This document shows positions 1 to 5,980 of a DNA stretch of 5,980 bases, piece after piece (within the stretch, counting starts at the first letter, position 1; every line of letters starts with the position of its first letter). The position numbers and the translations under genes are program-made. A model generated the notes under the pieces. The model did not search any database. It saw nothing but the letters and a program-made list of their open reading frames with translations, and had not been told where the DNA came from. This DNA is from Kiritimatiellia bacterium (GTDB lineage Bacteria > Verrucomicrobiota > Kiritimatiellia > RFP12 > UBA1067): NCBI GenBank assembly GCA_017999015.1, contig JAGOBZ010000203.1:1-5980 (forward strand), written 5' to 3'.

Positions 1-531
1 GACGTGGTGGTGATCGATGAGGCGCACCGCTCGGTCTATCAGAAGTACGGGGCGATCTTCGACTACTTCGACGCGCTGCTGGTGGGGCTGACCGCGACCC
101 CGCAGGACGAGATCGACCGGAACACGTACCGGCTCTTCGATCTGGAGGACGGCGTGCCGACCGACAACTACTCGCTGCAGGAGGTTCTGGTTTCAAACGG
201 TGTCGGCAGACCATCGGACCTGCAGAAGGCCAAGGACAAGAGCCATGGATTAGGGCTTTTCGTCCGCTCTTTGGTCGGCTTGGATCGCGAGGCAGCGAAG
301 AAGGCTCTTTCCGTGTTCCTGAATGGCAGCACTCTGAGCGCGAATCAGATCGAGTTCATCAATCTGATTATCGACCACCTGACAGAACAGGGCATCGTGG
401 AAGCCCGTTTGCTCTACGAGTCACCCTTCACCGACCTGAGCCCGCAGGGGCCGGACGGCGTTTTCACCTCTGCTCAGGTCGATGAACTTCTGGCGCTGCT
501 TGACCGAGTGAGGGAGCGGGCGCTGGCATAA
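1..531 (+). CDS. hsdR: Type I restriction HsdR-like protein, 5'-partial and internally deleted
   Basis: HsdR is the ATP-dependent translocase and nuclease subunit of type I restriction-modification complexes. The visible 176 residues begin inside the first RecA-like domain. Walker B/DEAH is seen as VVVIDEAHRS (residues 2-11) and motif III as GLTATP (29-34), followed by the family-typical NTYRLFDLEDGVPTDNYSL stretch (41-59). From about residue 61 the sequence instead matches the HsdR C-terminal domain, as recalled from EcoEI/EcoKI-type subunits: FVRSLVGLDREAAK (87-100), NQIEF (115-119), HLTEQG (126-131), LLYESPFTDL (137-146), then the normal end. The several hundred residues usually between these parts, including motifs IV-VI in the second RecA-like domain, are absent although the frame stays open. 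Third-position GC drops from 57/60 codons before the join to about 82/116 after it. The product should be inactive as a translocase, so this may be a pseudogene or an assembly chimera. The nuclease domain would lie off the left edge; no hsdM or hsdS is visible. Confidence 0.8.
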   Translation, partial: DVVVIDEAHRSVYQKYGAIFDYFDALLVGLTATPQDEIDRNTYRLFDLEDGVPTDNYSLQEVLVSNGVGRPSDLQKAKDKSHGLGLFVRSLVGLDREAAKKALSVFLNGSTLSANQIEFINLIIDHLTEQGIVEARLLYESPFTDLSPQGPDGVFTSAQVDELLALLDRVRERALA

Positions 532-555
532 GCAAGGCCGTTTCATTGCGATGCC
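525..555 (+). terminator. Possible imperfect hairpin at the hsdR 3' end
   Basis: GGCAT (525-529) pairs with ATGCC (551-555), and GCAA (532-535) pairs with TTGC (546-549). This gives nine base pairs interrupted by a small internal loop, with a 10-nt apical loop. The structure overlaps the TAA stop of the HsdR-like gene. No T-tract follows, so it is at best a weak or factor-assisted terminator and may be chance. Confidence 0.22.
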
Positions 556-596
556 GTGGCCCCTCATCCCACAACCATCCCATAATACCTTTCGAA

Positions 597-625
597 TTGC
601 GTTCGGTGGGCGATCACGCTATTGT
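597..625 (+). promoter_or_regulatory. Putative sigma-70-like promoter for the response regulator operon
   Basis: TTGCGT (597-602) and TATTGT (620-625) are separated by exactly 17 nt. They match the -35 consensus at 3/6 positions and the -10 consensus at 4/6. Transcription would start near 632, leaving a leader of about 33 nt before the ATG at 665. A short inverted repeat, TCAC-N6-GTGA (614-627), overlaps the -10 element and could be an operator, though a 4-bp repeat is easily expected by chance. The rest of the 532-664 gap shows nothing else recognisable. Confidence 0.33.
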
Positions 626-653
626 GAGGACGTAACCGCCGGACTGAGCGGGT

Positions 654-659
654 GGGGAG
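654..659 (+). promoter_or_regulatory. Ribosome binding site fixing the response regulator start
   Basis: GGGGAG lies 5 nt upstream of the ATG at 665. It selects this start over the in-frame ATG at 551, whose extra 38 residues resemble no receiver domain. The receiver fold begins immediately after Met-665 with AIDVIIVEDD. Confidence 0.7.
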
Positions 660-664
660 CAAAA

Positions 665-1360
665 ATGGCCATTGATGTGATTATCGTCGAAGACGACAGC
701 CGGTTGCGCGCCGGGCTTGTGGAGATTGTCAACAGTGATCCCCACTGTGTGTGCGTTGGCGCGTTCGGTTCTGGCGAGGAAGCGGTTGAAAAGGCACCTG
801 CGCTCAAGCCGCAGGTGGCCATCATGGACATCAATTTGCCGGGCATGGACGGTATCGAATGCGTGTGTCAGCTTTCGGAGCGTCTGCCGGATTTGCAGAT
901 TGTGATGCTGACGGTTTATCAGGACACCGACAACCTTTTCCGCGCTTTGGCTGCTGGTGCTCACGGGTATCTGGTCAAACCGGCCCGTGCCCGCGATTTG
1001 TTGGCGGCCATTGGCGATATCCACCGGGGTGGGGCGCCGATGACCAGTGCGCTTGCACGTAAAGTGGTGGATGCCTTTCGTGCGCAAGTGCCGAACACGA
1101 CGTCTCCGGCGGTCCCGTCGCCGGGGATACAGGTCACGACCGCTGGTGGCGGGGAGTCGGGTGAACTGGCGCCGCGCGAAAAGGAGGTGTTGGATCTGCT
1201 CGCACAGGGGTTCTCGTACAAAGAGATTGCAGACCGGCTGAATGTCGCGTTCGCCACGGTTCACACCTACGTGCTGCGCATCTACAAAAAACTTCATGTC
1301 CGCTCAAAGAATGCGGCGGTGGCCCGTTGGCTGGGCTACCAGCGTGATGTCGTCCGGTAG
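665..1360 (+). CDS. NarL/FixJ-family response regulator (receiver + LuxR-type HTH)
   Basis: This is a 231-residue cytoplasmic two-component transcription factor of the usual family length. The receiver domain (about 3-120) has the acidic pocket E9-D10-D11, the phospho-acceptor D55 in MDINLPGMDG, the switch threonine T83 and the conserved lysine K105 in LVKPAR, so it should be phosphorylatable. A Pro/Thr/Gly-rich linker (about 141-167) leads to a LuxR-type helix-turn-helix (about 168-224) containing LAPREKEVLDLLAQG, KEIADRLNV and KLHVRSKNAAV, which are the expected family signatures. No histidine kinase is visible, so within this window it is an orphan regulator. Its stop lies 19 nt before the next gene's ATG, which suggests co-transcription and possible control of that operon. 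The target genes and input signal are unknown. Confidence 0.93.
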   Translation: MAIDVIIVEDDSRLRAGLVEIVNSDPHCVCVGAFGSGEEAVEKAPALKPQVAIMDINLPGMDGIECVCQLSERLPDLQIVMLTVYQDTDNLFRALAAGAHGYLVKPARARDLLAAIGDIHRGGAPMTSALARKVVDAFRAQVPNTTSPAVPSPGIQVTTAGGGESGELAPREKEVLDLLAQGFSYKEIADRLNVAFATVHTYVLRIYKKLHVRSKNAAVARWLGYQRDVVR

Positions 1361-1366
1361 CGGGCA

Positions 1367-1376
1367 GGGGGAGGAG
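1367..1376 (+). promoter_or_regulatory. Ribosome binding site fixing the start of the first oxidoreductase
   Basis: GGGGGAGGAG ends 3 nt before the ATG at 1380, with its GGAGG core 5 nt away. It supports a start at 1380 rather than at 1242, which would lie deep inside the response regulator gene and would bury the Tat motif. Confidence 0.7.
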
Positions 1377-1379
1377 TTG

Positions 1380-2645
1380 ATGAGGCCGAACAGCATTGAT
1401 TTCGGGCGGCGCGATTTTCTGCGCTTGGCGCATGCCGGTATGGCGGTATTGCCGTTTTCTGGCACTGCGCGGGGGCTTGAGCCGAGGGAGACAGAACCGG
1501 TGGGGATTGGTGCCGCGCCGCGCACGTACAACCGAAAAATCAAAGTAGGTTTGATCGGGTGTGGTGGGCGCGGCACATGGATCAGCAGTTTGTTTACGGC
1601 TCACGGCGGGTTTACGTTCAACGCGGTCGCCGATTATTTTGAAGAGCGCGCGGCGCGTGCGGGTGGGCAGCTCGGAGTGTCGCCTTCCTGTTGTTTTCAC
1701 GGACTCGACGGGTATCAGCGTCTCATGGCCTCCGGGGTCGAGGCGGTTGTTTTGCAGACCCCCCCGTACTTTTTTCCGCAGCATGCGGCCGCCGCGCTCG
1801 ACGCGGGGCTTCACATCTACATGGCCAAGCCTGTGGCGATCGACATCCCGGGAACTTTGACGATCAAGCGTCTGGTAGAGCGTGCCAAGGCTGAAAAACG
1901 CGTGTTTCAGGCGGATTACCAGTTGCCGCGTGATCCGGTAAACGTCGAAGTGGCGAAACGTATCCGTGCCGGTGCTCTCGGTCGCATGCAAACGATCTTT
2001 TCATCCGGTTGGGCTGGTGGTAACGGCTACCAGGATCCGCCGCTGGAAGGGACAGTTGAAAACCGTTTGAAGGATCTCGTGTGGTGTAATGACATCGCCT
2101 TGGGCGGCGACTACATCGTGCATTACGATGTCCACATTCTGGATGCGGTTGTCTGGACGCTGGGAAAGGCGCCTGTCGCCGCGCTTGGCGCTTCGGCGGC
2201 CTTCCGACCCTCCGTTCACGGTGATGCGCGGGATTCGAGTTTGGTGGTTTATCTGTTCGACGACGGTACGATGTGGTGCCATCAGGGCATCCTCGGCTCC
2301 TACCACGACTGGATCAAGACCGGCCGTTTGACGGCCTCGTTGCAGGGCACGCAAGGCACGGCCTGTCTGTCATACGCAGGCAAATCCTACGTGCGTGGCG
2401 GTCCGCGTCACTTCAGCGGCGGCGTGCCGAACCCCGAGGCCAGCGTGCGCACCAATATTGACGAATTCCGTCAGGCGATCGACGTCGGCGACTATTCGAA
2501 TGAGCAGGTGACGCGGGCAGTGGAAAGCAACTTTACGGCCATTCTCGGACGTGAGGCTGCTGCACGGCGCGACCGGGTCACGCTGGAGGCGTTGTTGGCC
2601 GAGCGCCCTGCCTTGACCCCGGATCTCAGCGGGCTGAAAAGCTGA
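1380..2645 (+). CDS. Tat-exported Gfo/Idh/MocA-family oxidoreductase with a divergent active site
   Basis: The 421-residue product is a predicted NAD(P)-dependent sugar- or cyclitol-type dehydrogenase. Its N-terminus carries a twin-arginine motif, GRRDFLRLA (R10-R11), and a short hydrophobic stretch to about residue 28, so export is likely. A Rossmann domain (about 54-175) starts with KVGLIGCGGRGTW (55-67). The usual EKP motif is present as MAKPVAID (148-155): K150 is kept but Glu is replaced by Ala. The second-domain catalytic segment reads GGDYIVHYDVHILD (242-255). H252 and D255 are in place, but H248 occupies the position usually Asp, or Glu in the Tat-type planctomycete relatives. The C-terminus contains NIDEFRQAIDVGDYSNEQVTRAVESN-like helices, where these proteins often have family-specific contacts. 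The gene lies 19 nt after the response regulator and is probably in its operon. The substrate is unknown; a non-oxidoreductase role cannot be excluded. Confidence 0.88.
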   Translation: MRPNSIDFGRRDFLRLAHAGMAVLPFSGTARGLEPRETEPVGIGAAPRTYNRKIKVGLIGCGGRGTWISSLFTAHGGFTFNAVADYFEERAARAGGQLGVSPSCCFHGLDGYQRLMASGVEAVVLQTPPYFFPQHAAAALDAGLHIYMAKPVAIDIPGTLTIKRLVERAKAEKRVFQADYQLPRDPVNVEVAKRIRAGALGRMQTIFSSGWAGGNGYQDPPLEGTVENRLKDLVWCNDIALGGDYIVHYDVHILDAVVWTLGKAPVAALGASAAFRPSVHGDARDSSLVVYLFDDGTMWCHQGILGSYHDWIKTGRLTASLQGTQGTACLSYAGKSYVRGGPRHFSGGVPNPEASVRTNIDEFRQAIDVGDYSNEQVTRAVESNFTAILGREAAARRDRVTLEALLAERPALTPDLSGLKS

Positions 2646-2648
2646 GAT
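2623..2648. terminator. Perfect 8-bp inverted repeat at the convergent gene junction
   Basis: ATCTCAGC (2623-2630) and GCTGAGAT (2641-2648) are exact reverse complements around a 10-nt loop. The hairpin overlaps the final codons and TGA stop of the plus-strand oxidoreductase and sits about 18 nt beyond the stop of the minus-strand HEAT gene. It could act on both transcripts. Neither side has a T-tract, so intrinsic termination is uncertain. A smaller alternative, CAGC-GG-GCTG (2627-2636), competes with it. Confidence 0.4.
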
Positions 2649-2666
2649 GGGTAGTGCGCGCGTAGG

Positions 2667-4682
2667 CTACAAAGTCGACACTGCAAAGAGTTTCAGTTCC
2701 TGGACATGCACCGCGAAGTTGGCGCTGTTCTTGACGACAGTCAGACGCGCATAGCGCGCAGCAGTCGGCTCGAAATTCAGACGCAAGCCTTCGGCCGTGG
2801 CGGGCTTGGCGTCGTTGAGGTTGCCGGCCACTTCTTTCCAGGCTTTGCCGTCGGTGGATAGCTCCAATTTGAAGGTGTAGGTGCGCCCGTCAGCATGGTA
2901 GAAGGTGATGTGCATGGCGCCGAGTGTCCCGGTTGCGCCAAGGTCGATCACGGCCTGTGCCGGTGAACGTCCGGCGTGCCAGGCCTTTTCGAGCGTGCCA
3001 TCGACGAGGTTGGCCGGCACGTTGTTGCCTTCGGTCGGGGCGTCGGTCGTGACCGGCTTGCCCAATGCGACATTGATCTCCTGCTTGAATAGGTCGTCGA
3101 TCAACGCTTTGTTGGCATCGTCATTCATGTCGGCACGGAGTGTACGCCACGCCGGCAGAAGCGCCTGCTTGTTCACCTGCTGGGTGTTGCAGAGCTTAGC
3201 CACACCGCGTGCCGCAAGCGTCTGGCGACGCGCATCAGGATCTTTGGCGGCGACGCGCAGCAAGATCGGCAGGGCGGCAGCGTCCGGCCAGACGGAGAGT
3301 GCACGCACGGCGGCGGTGGCGACATCGGCCTGCGATGCCGACACTGCTGCTTCAACCGTTTTCAGCAACTCGGCGCCGCCGATGCGCGCGGCGCTCTCAA
3401 GCGCAATAGGTTTCTGCGCGTCAGGTGCAGTGCCCAAGGCCTTGACGAGTGCAGCGACATACGCGCCCGAGGTGTCGCGACGTGCGGCAGCGGCTAGGGC
3501 GGTCTGCGCTTCAGGCGTGGCGCGGCCGCGTGAGGCGAGCGTTTTGGCGACCAGCACGCCGGCCATGTCGCTGCCGGCGATCTCGCGCAGCAGCCGGAAC
3601 CCGGCGATGACGGCGTCTTCGTCCGTCGCATCCAGTGCGGCCAGACCGAGAGGTGCGGCCTCGGCAATGCGACGCTCTTTGATCAATTCAAGGGCGACCT
3701 TCTTGCCGGTGTCGCTGAAACTGTCGTACGAACGGATCACGGCGTCCTTAAGCTGTTCTGTCTTAAGCTGACGCGCGCCGTCGCGGATCAGCGCCAACCG
3801 GTTGGGCGGCAGCGTCTTCAGCAGCGCGGGAAGACGCGCGGCAACCGCGGCGGGATCAAGGCGGATCAGCGCGTGACGTGCCGCGAACGCCACGGTGTCG
3901 TCGGCATCTTCGATGAAGGGTGCAACGGCCTCGCAGGCGCTCTTGTCGCCGCGGTCACCCAGCAGGTCGAGCAACATGGTCTTGCGGACGGGGTCTGTAG
4001 CGCTTGCGAGTTTGCCGGCCCAAAGCCGGGTTTCGGCGGCACCGCCGGTGGTGCGGGCATACGCCAGCGCCACGCCGGCATAGGCGGGATCGGGATCATC
4101 AAACGCCGCTAGCAGACGCGGGGTGCGTGCGGCCGCGGGCAGCGCGGCGATCTCGGCGTTCAGCGCGGCATGGCGCGTGGGCGTGACCGGTGCGGCCTTG
4201 GCGGCACGGTCATCGGTGACCGCCTGAACGGTCATGGCGGCCAGCGCGGCGACGCCCGGCTTTTCAGACTTTTCAAACGCCCGGATTGCGGCCGCCTGCT
4301 GCGGCATGCCGCACCAGCGGAGCTGGTCGAGGAAGAAGCAAATGATGTCAGCATCACCGGCGCGCTGCGCCGCCGCCAGCAAGGCTCCGGCATACGCCGT
4401 GCGGCCGGAGGCTCCGTCCGGACGCATCACGTACTGGGTCAGCGCGGCGATGCGGGTGAGGGCGACCGGGTCGGAGGCGTAGCCGGTTTTGACCTCGGCG
4501 AGCAGGGCGTCCAGGGCGGGTGCGCCCTGTTTGAGAAGACCGGCGAGCGCGGCGTCATTGACGGCGTCGAGCGCGGCCTGTTGTTTGCCGGCCCACTGGG
4601 CGGCGGAATCCTGGGCCGAGGCGGTCGCGGCGGCGACAAGCAGGCCGAGCGCGAGAGCAGCGTTGATGAGGTGGCGGTTCAT
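2667..4682 (-). CDS. Secreted HEAT-repeat protein with C-terminal F5/8 type C (discoidin) domain
   Basis: The 671-residue product begins with a clear Sec signal peptide: basic start MNRH, hydrophobic core AALALGLLVAAATA, and an Ala-Ser-Ala cleavage site after residue 23. Residues from about 140 to 525 are Ala/Leu-rich paired helices of the HEAT/ARM type, clearest at about 199-276 and 425-497. Residues 536-671 form a galactose-binding-like F5/8 type C module, with LVDGTLEKAWHAG near its start, YTFKLELSTDGKAWKEV in the middle and VHVQELKLF at the end. Such modules often bind sugars or surfaces. The protein is probably a periplasmic or surface scaffold rather than an enzyme. No CXXCH haem motif is present, so it is not a planctomycete-type cytochrome. 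AAAGGA (4689-4694) lies 6 nt before this ATG, favouring it over upstream in-frame ATGs at 4700 and 4742. It follows the second oxidoreductase by 47 nt on the same strand, probably in one operon. Confidence 0.88.
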   Translation of the reverse strand: MNRHLINAALALGLLVAAATASAQDSAAQWAGKQQAALDAVNDAALAGLLKQGAPALDALLAEVKTGYASDPVALTRIAALTQYVMRPDGASGRTAYAGALLAAAQRAGDADIICFFLDQLRWCGMPQQAAAIRAFEKSEKPGVAALAAMTVQAVTDDRAAKAAPVTPTRHAALNAEIAALPAAARTPRLLAAFDDPDPAYAGVALAYARTTGGAAETRLWAGKLASATDPVRKTMLLDLLGDRGDKSACEAVAPFIEDADDTVAFAARHALIRLDPAAVAARLPALLKTLPPNRLALIRDGARQLKTEQLKDAVIRSYDSFSDTGKKVALELIKERRIAEAAPLGLAALDATDEDAVIAGFRLLREIAGSDMAGVLVAKTLASRGRATPEAQTALAAAARRDTSGAYVAALVKALGTAPDAQKPIALESAARIGGAELLKTVEAAVSASQADVATAAVRALSVWPDAAALPILLRVAAKDPDARRQTLAARGVAKLCNTQQVNKQALLPAWRTLRADMNDDANKALIDDLFKQEINVALGKPVTTDAPTEGNNVPANLVDGTLEKAWHAGRSPAQAVIDLGATGTLGAMHITFYHADGRTYTFKLELSTDGKAWKEVAGNLNDAKPATAEGLRLNFEPTAARYARLTVVKNSANFAVHVQELKLFAVSTL

Positions 4683-4688
4683 GGGCAA

Positions 4689-4694
4689 TCCTTT
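4689..4694 (-). promoter_or_regulatory. Ribosome binding site deciding the HEAT protein start
   Basis: On the minus strand AAAGGA is placed 6 nt before the ATG at 4682-4680. It falls downstream of the alternative ATG at 4700, so that start would have to read through the site. The signal peptide also begins correctly at 4682. Confidence 0.6.
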
Positions 4695-4729
4695 ATTCAT
4701 GCTGAAAGAAACGGTTCGGCGGCGCGGGC

Positions 4730-5980
4730 TTACATCAGCCACGGCGCACGCATCTGCTGGTAGATAAAGCGGTCGGCGGCCGGGTCGTTGACTGCGGTCA
4801 GCGTGACCGGGTCAAAGGCGAAGCCGCGCCCGAGACGCATCGCGACGATGCCGAGATTGACAATCGTGGCCGACCGGAAGCCGTTGCCTTCGTTGAGCGC
4901 GAAGGGGCGGCGCAGTTTGACCGACTCCACGAAGTCGGTCTGCTGCGGCGCCGGCTCGGGAAGCTCGGCGAGGAGGGACTCCAGATTCGGAATGTCGGAC
5001 TTCATCTTCGGCCAGACTTTGCCTTTGGGGCCCTCCAGGAACGGTGCACCCTTCATGGAGTCGTCGCCGTCCAGAATGATCTGGCAACCGTCGGCGTAAG
5101 TGAACGTGATGCGGCGGAACGAGCCGACCGCGTCGGGGTGCTGCGGCGGGCAGTCGACCTCGATTTTGATAGGGCTGGTCTCATCTTTTTCCATCAGATA
5201 CTGAACCGGGTCCAGATAGTGCTGGCCCATGTCGCCGAGCCCGCCGCCGTCGTAATCCCAATAGCCGCGGAACGTGCCGTGGGTGCGGTGCGGGTGATAC
5301 GGCTTGTACGGGGCGGGCCCCAGCCAAAGGTCATAATCAAAAGTCGAAGGCACCGGCTCGGGCTTGAGATTGACCAGCCCGCTCCAGCCGAACTTGAGCG
5401 AGAAGCCGGTGACACTGCCGACCACCGCCCTGACCGGCCAGCCGAGAACGCGGTTCTCCATGAGTTTCTTGAGCGGCTTGACTTCGGTGCCGAAGCCGTA
5501 AAAGCCGCTCATGAAGCGGAACCAGGTGTTCAGGCGGAAGATGCGCCCGTTGGCCTTGACGGCCTCCTGCACGCGGCGTCCCTCGCCGATGGTGCGCGTC
5601 ATCGGTTTTTCGCACCAGATGTCCTTGCCGGCCTGGGCGGCCATGACGGACATAAGGCCGTGCCAGTGGGGCGGGGTGCAGATGTGGACGATATCGACGT
5701 CCGGCCGCGCGAGGATTTCGCGAAAATCGCGGCAGGTGAAGATCTTGCCGTAACCGTTCTTCTCGGCCTGCACGACCCCTTCCTGGACCCGTGTGGCGTC
5801 GGGATCGCACAGCGCGACCAGGCGCGTCGCCTTGTAGCCCAGATGATTGCCCGAGCGGGCGATGCCGCCGAAACCGAGCAACGCGCGCGTGAGCTGGTTG
5901 CTGGGCGCGGTCTCGGACCGCAGGATGTGGGCGGGAATGATCGTGAACGCCGATGCGGCGCCTGCCCGTTTCAGGAAGGT
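4730..5980 (-). CDS. Tat-type Gfo/Idh/MocA-family oxidoreductase, N-terminus outside the window
   Basis: The frame is open from the right edge for 416 visible residues. The first of these read TFLKRAGAASAFTIIPAHIL, the typical stretch just after the twin arginines of a Tat leader, so only a few codons including the start and RR are missing. The Rossmann domain starts with ALLGFGGIARSG, then LVALCDPD, then VHICTPPHWHG with CEKPMTRTIGEG (EKP at visible residues 124-126). The catalytic segment GGGLGDMGQHYLD (245-257) keeps D250, H254 and D257. GNGFRSATIVNLGIVAMRLGR-type helices near the C-terminus are also typical of exported PVC-group members. Unlike the other oxidoreductase here, its active site is canonical, so NAD(P)-dependent dehydrogenation of a sugar or polyol is likely. 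The HEAT/F5-8C gene follows after 47 nt. The specific substrate cannot be read from the sequence. Confidence 0.92.
   Translation of the reverse strand, partial: TFLKRAGAASAFTIIPAHILRSETAPSNQLTRALLGFGGIARSGNHLGYKATRLVALCDPDATRVQEGVVQAEKNGYGKIFTCRDFREILARPDVDIVHICTPPHWHGLMSVMAAQAGKDIWCEKPMTRTIGEGRRVQEAVKANGRIFRLNTWFRFMSGFYGFGTEVKPLKKLMENRVLGWPVRAVVGSVTGFSLKFGWSGLVNLKPEPVPSTFDYDLWLGPAPYKPYHPHRTHGTFRGYWDYDGGGLGDMGQHYLDPVQYLMEKDETSPIKIEVDCPPQHPDAVGSFRRITFTYADGCQIILDGDDSMKGAPFLEGPKGKVWPKMKSDIPNLESLLAELPEPAPQQTDFVESVKLRRPFALNEGNGFRSATIVNLGIVAMRLGRGFAFDPVTLTAVNDPAADRFIYQQMRAPWLM

Noticed and set aside
581..586. CATAAT as a -10 element
   Set aside because: No acceptable -35 lies 16-18 nt upstream (the region is GGCCCC-like). 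The TTGCGT/TATTGT pair downstream has better spacing.
614..1297. 227-codon open frame on the minus strand opposite the response regulator
   Set aside because: Its product is Arg/His-rich and matches no fold I recognise, while the plus strand encodes an intact two-domain regulator. It is a GC-rich shadow.
1242..1379. Upstream start for the first oxidoreductase at 1242
   Set aside because: It would overlap the LuxR HTH coding region by more than 100 nt. A strong ribosome site and Tat motif fit the ATG at 1380.
1134..1991. 285-codon minus-strand frame across the regulator/oxidoreductase boundary
   Set aside because: Low-complexity Arg/Pro/His composition, and it overlaps two well-supported genes on the other strand.
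2905..3771. 288-codon plus-strand frame opposite the HEAT gene
   Set aside because: Its Ser/Ala/Arg-rich product is typical of antisense reading of Ala-rich helices; no domain or ribosome site supports it.
2667..4682. Planctomycete-type membrane-bound cytochrome (PVC) identity for the HEAT protein
   Set aside because: No CXXCH haem-binding motif occurs in the protein; its cysteines are isolated.
5879..5881. TTG at 5881 as the start of the second oxidoreductase
   Set aside because: The frame remains open to the right edge and encodes a Tat-leader tail and mature N-terminus, so this TTG is an internal leucine codon just before the Rossmann glycines.
1..5980. CRISPR arrays, tRNA/rRNA genes, insertion-sequence ends, long direct repeats
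   Set aside because: Reading both strands by eye found no regularly spaced repeats, cloverleaf-like segments, transposase coding or terminal inverted repeats. Nearly all of the window is filled by the five genes.

Overview
This window looks like chromosomal DNA from a GC-rich bacterium of the PVC group, most likely Verrucomicrobiota or Kiritimatiellota/Lentisphaerota. The basis is the gene content: two exported Gfo/Idh/MocA oxidoreductases of different subfamilies, both with Tat-type leaders, a secreted HEAT-repeat protein ending in an F5/8 type C (discoidin) module, and a LuxR-type response regulator. The taxonomic call is an inference from family distribution, not from a marker gene.

Layout. 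Positions 1-531 (+) hold the end of a type I restriction HsdR-like gene that runs off the left edge. Its reading frame goes directly from the helicase motif II/III region into the HsdR C-terminal domain, so the second RecA-like domain is missing. A 133-nt gap (532-664) holds a possible promoter and a strong ribosome binding site. A NarL/FixJ-type response regulator follows (665-1360, +). Nineteen nucleotides downstream comes a Tat-leader Gfo/Idh/MocA oxidoreductase (1380-2645, +), and the two are probably co-transcribed. On the other strand, reading leftwards, a second Tat-type Gfo/Idh/MocA oxidoreductase enters from the right edge (5980-4730, start codon outside the window). After 47 nt it is followed by the secreted HEAT/F5-8C protein (4682-2667). 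The two transcription units converge with only 21 nt between stop codons, and a perfect 8-bp inverted repeat sits at that junction.

How the genes may work together. The minus-strand pair looks like part of an exported carbohydrate-handling operon: a sugar-type NAD(P)-dependent oxidoreductase plus a scaffold protein with a potential carbohydrate-binding module. The plus-strand pair couples an orphan response regulator to a second, divergent member of the same oxidoreductase superfamily, whose usual active-site residues are partly replaced. No histidine kinase, transporter or glycoside hydrolase is visible, so the substrate cannot be named.

Hand-counted third-position GC splits the window into three parts: about 95% in codons 1-60 (1-180), roughly 70% in the sampled parts of 181-2645, and about 82-87% in the sampled parts of the minus-strand genes. 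The step at about 180 coincides with the missing HsdR domain, which points to a deletion/recombination junction or an assembly join. No RNA genes, CRISPR array, insertion sequence or clear novel multi-gene system was found.
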